A stretch of 64,000 nt of DNA from Halomonas sp. (GTDB lineage Bacteria; Pseudomonadota; Gammaproteobacteria; Pseudomonadales; Halomonadaceae), in NCBI RefSeq assembly GCF_020832045.1, contig NZ_JAFIFK010000062.1:25965-89964 (forward strand). Direction: 5' to 3'. The notes under the pieces are model-generated. The model was not told where the DNA came from. It ran no database searches and saw nothing but the letters and a program-made list of their open reading frames with translations. This document shows positions 1-9,629 of the stretch, piece after piece (within the stretch, counting starts at the first letter, position 1; each line of letters starts with the position of its first letter). The translations under genes were made by a program, and so were the position numbers.

Positions 1-479
1 GCGTCGCTCAGCAGTTGTTCCCGTGCGTTGACGAAATCTCCCTGTGCGCGTCGCTCGATCACCTGGCCGGCCAGGCGCTGCGTGAGCTCCGCTTGACGTT
101 CGATGGACGTCAGTAGCTCACCTTCGCGAGAGGTAACGCTCATCTGAGTCGCTTCGTTCATCTCGCTGGCGGCGCGCTGGTAGTCGTCGGCCAAGGCCTG
201 GTACTCGCGCTGCAGTGTGGCGAGCGCGGCGGGGGACTCTACCAGGGTCATGTCGCGCAGCAGGATGGCGCGGTCATGCACGCTACCGCGCCAGTCGATG
301 GCGTGTCGCTGCTTGGCGCCATTGACATCGTTGATAGTCGTGAGGCTGCGGTCGATACGGTTTACCTGAACGATGCCGATGGCGGTAAGCAGTACGATCA
401 AAGCAAGCACGGCGGAAAAGCCGGCGAATAAACGGGTTCGGATACCGAGGCGGGCAAGACTGGCCGAGGATGTTTCCAT
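1..479 (-). CDS. Methyl-accepting chemotaxis protein, N-terminal part (cut by window edge)
   Basis: Reading down from the ATG at 477-479 gives an open frame of 159 codons that runs off the left edge. The protein starts METSSASLARLGIRTRLF, then has a hydrophobic membrane segment at about residues 19-40. A long helical periplasmic region follows, with the RDMTLVESP-type sequence typical of four-helix-bundle sensor domains of chemoreceptors. HAMP and signalling domains would lie outside the window. A good AAGGA ribosome site precedes the ATG. The family assignment is by pattern; the ligand cannot be told. Confidence 0.8.
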   Translation of the reverse strand, partial: METSSASLARLGIRTRLFAGFSAVLALIVLLTAIGIVQVNRIDRSLTTINDVNGAKQRHAIDWRGSVHDRAILLRDMTLVESPAALATLQREYQALADDYQRAASEMNEATQMSVTSREGELLTSIERQAELTQRLAGQVIERRAQGDFVNAREQLLSD

Positions 480-556
480 GATTGTTGTCCTTCGTCATGT
501 GGGCTGCCAATCGGGCGCAGCAGGATACGTAAGGCACCTTATCGTTATGTATAGGT

Positions 557-699
557 TTTGTACAAAGGAATATTATCCGCTGCAGCGTTCAACTTTTTCC
601 AATGCAAGCCTTGAAGCATAGGTGGTTACGAAGAAAGCTATGGCATACTGCCAAACGCATGAAGTGCATGTGGAGGTCTTGTACGTGAGTTTGTACAAG
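557..699. promoter_or_regulatory. Intergenic region with repeated TTGTAC palindromes, candidate operator
   Basis: The 240-base gap between the chemoreceptor and the small protein gene holds a perfect 10-bp palindrome TTTGTACAAA at 557-566. It also holds a second inverted repeat, CTTGTAC (678-684) and GTACAAG (693-699), with an 8-base spacer. The core TTGTAC thus occurs three times. The second repeat ends about 20 bases before the downstream ATG, so a bound protein could block transcription or translation start. The regulator is unknown and binding is an inference. No other gene is visible in the gap. Confidence 0.4.
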
Positions 700-719
700 A
701 AAAAACGGGGAGGTACCGT

Positions 720-890
720 ATGTTTAGCTTGTTCAGACGCAATCCGGCCAAGAAATTGCAAAAAGCCTATGAGCGCAAGCTAGAGGAGGCGATGCTGGCC
801 TCGCGCAACGGTGACATGCGTGCCAACGCAACGTTGACGGAGCAGGCCGAGGCGCTGCGCTTGGAAATCGAACGCTTGAAGGAGGATTGA
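720..890 (+). CDS. Small DUF6435-like protein, 56 aa
   Basis: A 56-codon frame opens with ATG at 720, preceded by a strong GGGAGGT ribosome site 6-7 bases upstream. The product begins MFSLFRRNPAKKLQKAYERK, is highly charged and predicted helical, and continues with an ARNGDM-like segment (ASRNGDMRAN) before ending in EIERLKED. This pattern, FRRNPAKKL followed by RNGD, matches the small DUF6435 family found in many marine and soil gammaproteobacteria. Its function is unknown. The stop lies 1 base from the convergent XRE-cupin gene. No signal peptide or membrane segment is seen. Confidence 0.7.
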   Translation: MFSLFRRNPAKKLQKAYERKLEEAMLASRNGDMRANATLTEQAEALRLEIERLKED

Positions 891-891
891 T

Positions 892-1443
892 TCAGAAGGT
901 GCGGGCCGGTGTGCAGCAGCTCACCAGTCGGCACGGCTCGCTGCCCGGGTTGCGGAAACGGTGGGGCACGTTGGTATCGAAGTAGTAAGCCTCACCCGGG
1001 CCGAGCAGGCGGGTTTCGGCGCCGATGGTGATCTCGATTACTCCCTCGAGTATCACGCCGGCTTCCTCGCCCTGGTGGGCGATCATCTCGCGACCGGTAT
1101 CGGTTCCGGGAGGATAGGTTTCGATCATGAAGGCCAAGGCACGGCTGGCACGGTTGGCGCCTATCAGTTTGTAGATGACGTCTCCGCTTCCCACGTCGGC
1201 CAGCTCGTCAGCCGAATAGAAGACTTGGTTGCGGCTCTCCAGATCCATGGTGAAGAAGTCGCCGACACTGATGGGAATGGCGTCGAGAATCTTTTTCAGC
1301 GAGCTAACCGAAGGGCTGACCTTGCCCTGCTCGATCAGTGAAAGACTGGAGTGAGTGACTCCGCAGCGTTTGGCCAGCTCGCGCTGGGAGATGCCGCGAA
1401 GGGTGCGAAGGGCACGCAGGCGTGAGCCTACATCGTCCGACAT
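892..1443 (-). CDS. XRE-family transcriptional regulator with C-terminal cupin domain
   Basis: 183 aa. Residues about 8-62 form a helix-turn-helix of the XRE type (GISQRELAKRCGVTHSSLSLIEQG). The C-terminal half is a cupin_2 barrel containing HQGEEAGVILEG and a late PHRFRN segment. This is the PuuR-type architecture, in which the cupin probably senses a small molecule such as a polyamine-related metabolite; the true ligand and targets are unknown here. An AGGAG site precedes the ATG. It lies just downstream of gatB on the same strand (58-base gap) but has no obvious link to GatCAB. Confidence 0.85.
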   Translation of the reverse strand: MSDDVGSRLRALRTLRGISQRELAKRCGVTHSSLSLIEQGKVSPSVSSLKKILDAIPISVGDFFTMDLESRNQVFYSADELADVGSGDVIYKLIGANRASRALAFMIETYPPGTDTGREMIAHQGEEAGVILEGVIEITIGAETRLLGPGEAYYFDTNVPHRFRNPGSEPCRLVSCCTPARTF

Positions 1444-1501
1444 GGCGGTCTCCTGGTGTGAGAATTGCGCTGCCGCCTCGGCGGCGACAGCGCGTGACGC
1501 C

Positions 1502-2956
1502 TCAGCACAGAGCGTCGAGCTTCTGCTTGAGTAACTGATTGACTTGTTGAGGGTTGGCGGTGCCGCGCGAGGCCTTCATCACCTGACCGACGAAATAGCC
1601 GATCATCTTGCCGCGCTTGTCCGGCTCGGCATCGCGGTACTGGGCCACTTGGGCCGGGCTCTCCGCAATCACCTGATCGATCATCGCCTCGATGGCGCCG
1701 GTGTCAGTGACCTGCTTGAGCCCCTGGGCCTCGATGATGTCGTCGGCGCTTGCACCCTGGCCGTTCCACAGGGCCTGGAATACCTGCTTGGCGGCCTTGC
1801 CGTTGATGGTGTCGTCGATCACTCGTGCCACCAGCTCGCCTAGCTGGCGTGCCGCTATGGGGCTATTGGCGACCGAGAGATTCTCGCGATTCAAGGCTCC
1901 TGCCAGCTCACCTTGCACCCAGTTGGCGGCCTGCTTGGCATCCCCGCAAACCTCTTTCACTTCCTCGAAGTAGTCGGCCATTTCGCGAGTGGCGGAGAGT
2001 ACGCTGGCATCGTAGGCGGAAAGTCCCAGCTCGTTCTCGAAGCGTGCGCGCTTCTCGGCCGGCAGCTCCGGGAGGTTGTCGCGCAGGTGGTCGATGTAGG
2101 CCTTGTCGAGTACCACCGGCAGCAGGTCGGGGCAGGGGAAGTAGCGGTAGTCGTTGGCCTCTTCCTTGGTTCGCATGCTGCGCGTTTCGTCGCGGTCGGG
2201 GTCGAACAGGCGTGTCTCCTGTACCACCTTGCCGCCATCCTCGAGCAGCTCGATCTGACGCTCCACTTCATAGGCGATGGCGCGCTCGACGAAGCGGAAG
2301 GAGTTGACGTTCTTGATCTCTGCGCGGGTGCCAAGGGCTGCCTGGCCCTGGGGCCGAACCGAGACGTTGACGTCGCAGCGCATCGAGCCCTCGGCCATGT
2401 TGCCGTCGGAGATGCCCAGATAGGTGACGATGGAGTGGATCGCCTTGAGGTAGGCGGCGGCCTCCTTCGCCGAGCGCATGTCGGGCTCCGAGACGATCTC
2501 CAGCAGCGGTGTGCCGGCTCGGTTGAGGTCCACCCCGGTCATGCCGTGGAAGTCCTCGTGCAGCGACTTGCCGGCATCTTCCTCAAGGTGGGCGTGGTGC
2601 ACGCGAATCGACTTGGTGGTGCCGTCCTCGAGGGTAATCTCGACCTCGCCGGCGCCGACGATGGGCTGGTACATCTGGCTGGTCTGGTAGCCCTTGGGCA
2701 GGTCCGGGTAGAAGTAATTCTTACGGTCGAATACCGAGACTTCGGGTATCTCGGCATGGATCGCCAGGCCGAACTTCACCGCCATGGCCACTGCCGCTTC
2801 GTTAAGTACGGGCAGCACGCCGGGCAGCCCTAGATCCACACCGCACGCCTGGGTGTTGGGCTCGGCACCGAAAGCGGTGGAGGCACCGGAGAAAATCTTG
2901 GAGCGAGTGGCTAGCTGGACGTGCACCTCCAGTCCGATCACGGTTTCCCATTGCAT
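1502..2956 (-). CDS. gatB: Asp-tRNA(Asn)/Glu-tRNA(Gln) amidotransferase subunit B
   Basis: 484 aa, full length for GatB. It begins [15 protein letters not shown] and carries the GatB signature region [16 protein letters not shown], followed by the C-terminal GatB/YqeY tail domain. GatB binds and phosphorylates the misacylated Glu-tRNA(Gln) or Asp-tRNA(Asn) and receives ammonia from GatA. Its ATG overlaps the gatA stop codon by one base (TGATG at 2954-2958), which implies translational coupling in the gatCAB operon. Confidence 0.97.
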   Translation of the reverse strand: MQWETVIGLEVHVQLATRSKIFSGASTAFGAEPNTQACGVDLGLPGVLPVLNEAAVAMAVKFGLAIHAEIPEVSVFDRKNYFYPDLPKGYQTSQMYQPIVGAGEVEITLEDGTTKSIRVHHAHLEEDAGKSLHEDFHGMTGVDLNRAGTPLLEIVSEPDMRSAKEAAAYLKAIHSIVTYLGISDGNMAEGSMRCDVNVSVRPQGQAALGTRAEIKNVNSFRFVERAIAYEVERQIELLEDGGKVVQETRLFDPDRDETRSMRTKEEANDYRYFPCPDLLPVVLDKAYIDHLRDNLPELPAEKRARFENELGLSAYDASVLSATREMADYFEEVKEVCGDAKQAANWVQGELAGALNRENLSVANSPIAARQLGELVARVIDDTINGKAAKQVFQALWNGQGASADDIIEAQGLKQVTDTGAIEAMIDQVIAESPAQVAQYRDAEPDKRGKMIGYFVGQVMKASRGTANPQQVNQLLKQKLDALC

Positions 2957-4416
2957 CAGGCGTTCTCCTCGGCGAAGGCAGGGCGTTGGCGGTGCCAGTC
3001 GGTGGCCTGCTGGAACTGATGGGCGACATTGAGCAGGCGCGCTTCGGTGAAGTGGCTGCCGAGTATCTGCAAGCCCACGGGGCGCTTGCCTGCCAAGCCG
3101 GCCGGTACGCTCATGCCGGGAATGCCCGCCAGGTTGATGGCAATGGTGTAGATGTCCTGCAGGTACATCGACACCGGATCCTTGTTGGCGCCGAGATCGA
3201 AGGCGGGGGTGGGCGAGGCGGGGCCCATCAGCACGTCGACCTCCTCGAAGGCGTCGAGGAAATCCTGGCGGATCAGGCGACGCACCTGCTGCGCCTTCTT
3301 GTAGTAAGCGTCGAAAAAGCCCTCGGAGAGGGTATGGGTGCCGATCAGGATGCGCCGCTTGACCTCGTCGCCAAAACCCTCGGCACGACTGCGCTTGTAC
3401 AGGTCGATGAGGTCGACGGGGCTGGCGCAGCGATGGCCGAAGCGAACGCCGTCGAAGCGTGACAGGTTCGACGATGCCTCTGCCGGGGCGATGACGTAGT
3501 AGGCCGGTATCGCATAGTGGGTGTGCGGCAGGCTTACCTCGCGTACGCTGGCGCCGAGCGACTCGAAGACCTTGATGGCGTCGCGAACGGCGCTTTCCAC
3601 CTGGGCGTCGAGCCCGTCGCCGAAATATTCCCGCGGCAGGCCGATCTTGAGGCCGGCGAGGGGGGTGTCGAGTTCTTCGGTATAGTCGGGTACGCCGCGC
3701 TGCACGCAGGTGGAGTCGCGCAGATCGTGACCGGCCATGGCGTTGAGCAGCAGGGCGCAGTCTTCGGCGCTACGCGCCATGGGGCCGGCCTGGTCGAGAC
3801 TCGAGGCGTAGGCAATCATGCCATAGCGCGAGACCCTTCCGTAGGTGGGCTTGAGGCCGGTAATGCCGCAGAAGGCAGCGGGCTGACGAATCGAGCCGCC
3901 AGTGTCGGTGCCGATGGCGGCCGGTACCAGGCCAGCTGCCACGGCAGCGGCGCTGCCGCCTGACGACCCCCCCGGCACCGCGGCGAGATCCCAGGGATTC
4001 TTCACCGGGCCGTAGTGGCTGTTCTCGTTGGAGGAGCCCATGGCGAACTCATCCATATTGGTCTTGCCCAGGCTGACGGTTCCGGCGGCAGCGAGCTTCT
4101 CCACTACCGTGGCGTCGTAGGGGGAGATGAAGTTGTCGAGCATCCGCGAACCGGCGGTAGTCTTCACATCACGGGTGCAGAAGATATCCTTGAGCGCCAG
4201 GGGGAGGCCGGTCAGAGCGCCTGCCTTGCCCGCGGCACGGGCGGCGTCGGCAGCGTCGGCGGCGGCCAGGGCCTGCTCGTGGGTCACGCTGATGAAGCTG
4301 TTCAGCTCACTGTCGTAACGGTCGATACGGCCCAGCAAATGCTGGGTGAGTTCGCGGCTGGAAAACTCGCCGGCGTCGAGCGAACGGGTCAGTTCGGCAA
4401 GGGTCTTGTCATGCAT
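2956..4416 (-). CDS. gatA: Asp-tRNA(Asn)/Glu-tRNA(Gln) amidotransferase subunit A
   Basis: 486 aa from the ATG at 4414-4416, chosen because GGAG sits 9 bases upstream; an in-frame ATG at 4429-4431 would add five residues. This is the amidase-signature glutaminase of the GatCAB complex. The catalytic lysine is in LPLALKD (about K76), and the serine-rich GGSSGGS motif and the nucleophile region [11 protein letters not shown] follow. It frees ammonia from glutamine for GatB. It lies between gatC (84 bases upstream) and gatB (one-base overlap). Confidence 0.97.
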   Translation of the reverse strand: MHDKTLAELTRSLDAGEFSSRELTQHLLGRIDRYDSELNSFISVTHEQALAAADAADAARAAGKAGALTGLPLALKDIFCTRDVKTTAGSRMLDNFISPYDATVVEKLAAAGTVSLGKTNMDEFAMGSSNENSHYGPVKNPWDLAAVPGGSSGGSAAAVAAGLVPAAIGTDTGGSIRQPAAFCGITGLKPTYGRVSRYGMIAYASSLDQAGPMARSAEDCALLLNAMAGHDLRDSTCVQRGVPDYTEELDTPLAGLKIGLPREYFGDGLDAQVESAVRDAIKVFESLGASVREVSLPHTHYAIPAYYVIAPAEASSNLSRFDGVRFGHRCASPVDLIDLYKRSRAEGFGDEVKRRILIGTHTLSEGFFDAYYKKAQQVRRLIRQDFLDAFEEVDVLMGPASPTPAFDLGANKDPVSMYLQDIYTIAINLAGIPGMSVPAGLAGKRPVGLQILGSHFTEARLLNVAHQFQQATDWHRQRPAFAEENA

Positions 4417-4500
4417 GCGGCATGGCTCCATGAAGGCGTGCCGTTGAAAAGAGAAGTGGATCCTGCGGTACCTGTCGGCGTCAGGATGGGCGGCCTGGGT

Positions 4501-4788
4501 TCACTCGACGACGCGGGGAACCAGATAGAGACCGCTTTCCACTGCCGGGGCACAGCGCTGAAAGCGACTGCGCTGATCGCTCTCGGTTACTTCGTCGGCG
4601 CGCAGGCGCTGAGTGACGTCGAGCGGGTGGGCCAGCGGCGCAACCCCTTCGGTGTCCAGGGCCTGGAGCATGTCGACCATCTCGAGAATGCGCCCCAGGT
4701 CGTCTACATAGCGGGCGGCCTCATCGTCTGTCAGGCCGAGCCGGGCCAGGTGGGCGGCCCGCTGCACGTCTGCGTGTTCAAGCGCCAT
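4501..4788 (-). CDS. gatC: Asp-tRNA(Asn)/Glu-tRNA(Gln) amidotransferase subunit C
   Basis: 95 aa, starting [19 protein letters not shown] and ending [11 protein letters not shown], which matches the short GatC family in size and in its conserved AHLARL start. GatC wraps around and stabilises GatA within the GatCAB complex. It is the first gene of the gatCAB operon and is divergent from mreB, with a 177-base shared intergenic region. An AAGGA site lies about 10 bases before the ATG. The same frame stays open upstream, but nothing there resembles GatC. Confidence 0.95.
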   Translation of the reverse strand: MALEHADVQRAAHLARLGLTDDEAARYVDDLGRILEMVDMLQALDTEGVAPLAHPLDVTQRLRADEVTESDQRSRFQRCAPAVESGLYLVPRVVE

Positions 4789-6003
<1,215 letters not shown>

Positions 6004-6089
6004 CGTTGCTGCAGGGCCTCTTGCCAGTGCGAAACGACGTATGAACAGGTGCGGCCAGTCGTGCTGCGCCCGGTGCGGGGGGAACGTCT

Positions 6090-7007
6090 ATTAAACCGCT
6101 GTTCTCGCACGGTTCAGTGCCAGGCTACCGCATGCTGATATGTGCGGTGGCCGCTTCTGCATTGATGTTCGTCGATCACCGCTTTACCCGCATGGAAGAG
6201 GTGCGCGCTCAGCTCACCACGGTGGTGGCTCCCGTCCAATGGCTGGTCGCTCTTCCCAGCGATGTCCTCACCTGGGGGGCACTGGCGCTTTCCGAGCAAC
6301 GCGCGCTGGTGGAGGAGAATCGCCGGTTGCGCGAGCAGATTCTGCATCTGTCGCATCGGGTACAGCACATGTCGAGCCTCACGGCGGAGAACGTGCGACT
6401 GCGTGAACTGCTTGGTGCTGCGGCTCGCCTGGAGGCACCCTACATCACCGCAGAATTGCTTTCGCTCGATGCCGATCCCTTTACGCACCAGATGGTTATC
6501 GACCGTGGGCGGCGTAACGGCGTCTTTGTGGGTCAGCCGGTCATGGATGCGTCGGGACTGGTAGGCCAAGTGACGGCGGTTTCCGCATACTCCAGCCGGG
6601 TGCTGATGGTGGCCGACGCCAGCCATGCACTGCCGGTACAAATCAATCGCAACGGCCTGCGCTTCGTGCTGCAGGGTAGCGGCCAATACGATGCGCTGCG
6701 CGTCATGCACGTGCCGGATACGGCCGATATCCGGGTAGGCGACCTACTGGTGACCTCGGGGCTGGCCGGTCGCTTCCCGGCGGGGTATCCGGTAGCCAGG
6801 GTGACCGAGGTGGTCCATGACCCCGGCCAGCCCTTTGCCCGGGTCACGGCGGAGCCCGTCGCGCGATTGCAGCGCTCCCGCCACTTCCTGCTGATCTTTC
6901 CGCCAGAACCGGCGCCGGTGCCCGACGACGAAATGTGGGATCTCGAGCTGCCCGATGAGCTTATCCCCGGTGCTTCATTGACGGCGGCAACGGAGGAGAC
7001 GGACTGA
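6090..7007 (+). CDS. mreC: Rod shape-determining protein MreC (probable ATT start)
   Basis: A GTG at 6117 would give 296 aa, but the frame continues upstream with KPLFSHGS, which resembles the conserved MreC N-terminus (E. coli MreC starts MKPIFSRG). The codon before that lysine is ATT at 6090-6092. A GGGGGGA ribosome site lies about 7 bases upstream, and there is no ATG, GTG or TTG between the in-frame stop at 6042 and 6117. This gives 305 aa. The protein has one membrane helix, a coiled coil (about residues 65-105) and the beta-rich MreC domain. It links MreB to PBP2/RodA in the periplasm. The stop overlaps mreD. Confidence 0.93.
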   Translation: MKPLFSHGSVPGYRMLICAVAASALMFVDHRFTRMEEVRAQLTTVVAPVQWLVALPSDVLTWGALALSEQRALVEENRRLREQILHLSHRVQHMSSLTAENVRLRELLGAAARLEAPYITAELLSLDADPFTHQMVIDRGRRNGVFVGQPVMDASGLVGQVTAVSAYSSRVLMVADASHALPVQINRNGLRFVLQGSGQYDALRVMHVPDTADIRVGDLLVTSGLAGRFPAGYPVARVTEVVHDPGQPFARVTAEPVARLQRSRHFLLIFPPEPAPVPDDEMWDLELPDELIPGASLTAATEETD

Positions 7008-7498
7008 TGGCTAGCGGTTCGCGCACGGCGCTGCCCTGGATATGGCTGACGCTGCTGTTGGCGCTTTGCCTTCAAGTGATGCCGTTGGCCGAGGGCTGGC
7101 AGATCTGGCGCCCCGACTGGCTCGGGCTGATGCTGATCTATTGGTGCATGACCGCACCCGACCGGGTGGGAGTGTTTCACGCTTTCGTGCTCGGTATTCT
7201 CCTCGATCTCATCGAGGGCGCTCCGCTGGGTCAGAATGCGCTGACGCTCTCGCTGCTGGCCTTTCTAGCGGCGCTGGTCTATCCCCGTTTCAGAACCTAC
7301 TCCATGGTGCAGCAGGCGCTGCTGATCTTGGTCCTGCTCGGTTTGGTGCAGCTCGTCGAGCAGTGGCTGCGTACCCTGTTCGGTCCCTTCTCCATGCATC
7401 TCGCTTTCCTGCTGCCGTCACTGATCGGTGCGGTTCTGTGGCCGTGGCTGGCCACCATGTTTCAAGCCGTCGAGCGGCGCTTGGCGAACCATGACTGA
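7007..7498 (+). CDS. mreD: Rod shape-determining protein MreD
   Basis: 163 aa, strongly hydrophobic, with about five membrane helices (first at [13 protein letters not shown]) and the [13 protein letters not shown] segment typical of MreD. It is the integral membrane partner of MreC in the elongation complex. The ATG overlaps the mreC stop by one base (TGATG), so the two are likely coupled. The maf start lies only about 10 bases after its stop. Confidence 0.95.
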   Translation: MASGSRTALPWIWLTLLLALCLQVMPLAEGWQIWRPDWLGLMLIYWCMTAPDRVGVFHAFVLGILLDLIEGAPLGQNALTLSLLAFLAALVYPRFRTYSMVQQALLILVLLGLVQLVEQWLRTLFGPFSMHLAFLLPSLIGAVLWPWLATMFQAVERRLANHD

Positions 7499-7508
7499 AG
7501 GAGGCGGC

Positions 7509-8105
7509 GTGAGTGAGCTGTCTGGTGCGGCCACACTGTGTCTGGCTTCGGCCTCCCCGCGAAGGCGAGAGCTGCTGGCCGGCATCGGCGTCGGCGTAGA
7601 GGTGCGACCGGTCGATATCGACGAGACTCCACGGCTGGGTGAAAGACCCGAGGCTTACGTGACTCGTCTCGCTCGCGAAAAGGCGACGGCAGGTGCCCGT
7701 CTTTCCGTGCTTCCCGTACTGGGTTCGGATACCGCTGTGGTCTGCGATGGCCGGATTCTCGGCAAGCCTGCCGATCGGGACGAAGCGGCTGGCATGCTGC
7801 GCCTGCTCTCGGCCCGCTGGCATGAAGTATTGACCGCGGTGGCGGTGACCGGGCCTGCTGGGTTGCTCGATGTGTGCGTGGCGACCCGGGTCTGCATGCG
7901 CGCTATCGATGACGAGGAGATGGCAGCCTACTGGGCCACCGGTGAGCCTGCCGACAAGGCGGGCGCCTATGCTATACAGGGTTTGGCGGCCATCTTCGTA
8001 GAGCGTATCGAGGGCAGTCATTCTGCCGTGGTCGGTCTGCCGTTGTTCGAGACGGCGCAGCTTCTGTCGCGGCAGGGCGTGCCGCTTTGGAATGGTGCAG
8101 TCTAG
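7509..8105 (+). CDS. maf: Maf-family nucleoside triphosphate pyrophosphatase
   Basis: 198 aa from GTG at 7509, chosen because AAGGAGG lies just upstream; an in-frame ATG at 7491 overlaps the mreD stop and is the alternative. The sequence contains the Maf signature [14 protein letters not shown] near the start and [17 protein letters not shown] in the middle. The family hydrolyses dTTP/UTP or modified nucleotides. The place between mreD and rng matches the yhdE position in E. coli, so a dTTP/UTPase is the likelier activity. Confidence 0.93.
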   Translation: MSELSGAATLCLASASPRRRELLAGIGVGVEVRPVDIDETPRLGERPEAYVTRLAREKATAGARLSVLPVLGSDTAVVCDGRILGKPADRDEAAGMLRLLSARWHEVLTAVAVTGPAGLLDVCVATRVCMRAIDDEEMAAYWATGEPADKAGAYAIQGLAAIFVERIEGSHSAVVGLPLFETAQLLSRQGVPLWNGAV

Positions 8106-8158
8106 TCGCGTCACTATGTCATAATGCGGCGAAGACTGAATTGGACAAGGATTTCCGC

Positions 8159-9622
8159 ATGAGCGGCGAAGTACTGATCAATCTGACGCCGATGGAAACC
8201 CGCGTGGCGGTGGTGGAAAACGGCGTGCTGCAGGAGGCGCTGATCGAGCGTACTCGCCGGCGCGGTATTGTCGGCAACATTTACAAGGGGCGCGTGGTAC
8301 GGGTTCTTCCTGGCATGCAGGCGGCCTTCGTCGATATCGGCCTCGATCGGGCAGCCTTCATTCATGCCCACGAAGTGATGCCCCCCGGCACTCCACCCGA
8401 AGAGCAGGCATCCATCGGCCAGTTGCTCCACGAAGGCCAGGCCCTGGTCGTCCAGGTGACCAAGGACCCTATCGGCTCCAAGGGCGCGCGCCTGACCACT
8501 CACCTGTCGGTGCCTTCACGTTATCTGGTCTACATGCCCGATTCGCCCCATCACGGCGTTTCCCAGCGCATCGAGGACGAGCGTGAACGCGAGCGATTGC
8601 GTGAGCTTCTCGAGGAGAGTCAGAGCGAGCAGGAGATCGAAGTCACGGGTGGTTTCATCGTGCGCACGGCGGCGGAGAACGTCGGAAAGGAAGAGCTCTT
8701 CGCTGACATGCATTTCTTGCTGCGACTGTGGCGCAAGGTCAGCGAACGCAAAGTGACCGCACCGGCACCCAGCGTGATCTATGATGACCTGCCATTGTTC
8801 ATCCGCACCCTGCGGGATCTGATGCGTGACGAAATCGAGAAGGTGCGTATCGATTCACGGGAAAACTACGTCAAGCTTCTCGAGTTTGCCGAAGAGTTCA
8901 TGCCCGATTCCACCGCCCGGATCGAATACTATCCCGGGGAGCGGCCGATCTTCGATCTCTACAGCGTCGAAGATGAAATTCAAAAAGCCCTCGGGCGCAA
9001 GGTGCAATTGAAATCGGGCGGCTACCTCGTCATCGATCCCACCGAGGCGATGACCACCATCGACGTCAACACCGGCGGCTACGTCGGCCATCGCAATCTC
9101 GAAGAGACCATCTTCAAGACCAACCTCGAGGCGGCCAATGCGATTGCCCGCCAGCTGCGCCTGCGCAACCTCGGCGGCATCATCATCATCGACTTCATCG
9201 ACATGGAAGACACTGAGCACCAGCGTCAGGTGCTGCGGGTGCTGGAGAAGGCGCTGGAGCGTGATCACGCCAAGACCAAGTGCACCGGTGTCACCGAACT
9301 CGGGCTCGTCCAGCTGACCCGCAAGCGTACTCGCGAAAGCCTGGAACAGACGCTGTGCGAGGCTTGCCCTACCTGCGGTGGCCGCGGGACGCTGAAAACT
9401 GCCGAAACCGTTTGCTATGAGATCTTCCGTGAAATCCTGCGCGAAGCGCGTGCCTACAACGCCGAGTCATATATGGTGTTGGCATCTCAACCGGTAGTGG
9501 ATCGTCTGCTCGATGAGGAATCGGCGGCCGTCGCCGACCTCGAGGCCTTCATCGGCAAGACGATCCGTTTCCAGGTGGAGGGGCACTATTCCCAGGAGCA
9601 GTACGACATCGTGCTGTTGTGA
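8159..9622 (+). CDS. rng: Ribonuclease G
   Basis: 487 aa from ATG at 8159 (E. coli RNase G is 489 aa). It has an N-terminal S1 RNA-binding domain (GIVGNIYKGRVVRVLPGMQAAFVDIG), the catalytic aspartates in TTIDVNTGG (D302) and IIIDFIDM (D345), and the zinc-link cysteines in CEACPTCGG. RNase G matures the 16S rRNA 5' end and degrades some mRNAs. It lacks the long C-terminal scaffold of RNase E, which excludes rne. It overlaps or abuts its neighbours: yhdP starts 7 bases after its stop. Confidence 0.96.
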   Translation: MSGEVLINLTPMETRVAVVENGVLQEALIERTRRRGIVGNIYKGRVVRVLPGMQAAFVDIGLDRAAFIHAHEVMPPGTPPEEQASIGQLLHEGQALVVQVTKDPIGSKGARLTTHLSVPSRYLVYMPDSPHHGVSQRIEDERERERLRELLEESQSEQEIEVTGGFIVRTAAENVGKEELFADMHFLLRLWRKVSERKVTAPAPSVIYDDLPLFIRTLRDLMRDEIEKVRIDSRENYVKLLEFAEEFMPDSTARIEYYPGERPIFDLYSVEDEIQKALGRKVQLKSGGYLVIDPTEAMTTIDVNTGGYVGHRNLEETIFKTNLEAANAIARQLRLRNLGGIIIIDFIDMEDTEHQRQVLRVLEKALERDHAKTKCTGVTELGLVQLTRKRTRESLEQTLCEACPTCGGRGTLKTAETVCYEIFREILREARAYNAESYMVLASQPVVDRLLDEESAAVADLEAFIGKTIRFQVEGHYSQEQYDIVLL

Positions 9623-9629
9623 GCGGTCG

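Noticed and set aside
539..566. Sigma-28 promoter for the chemoreceptor (AACGATAA on the minus strand)
   Set aside because: The -10-like octamer is close to consensus, but there is no TAAA-type -35 at the right distance.
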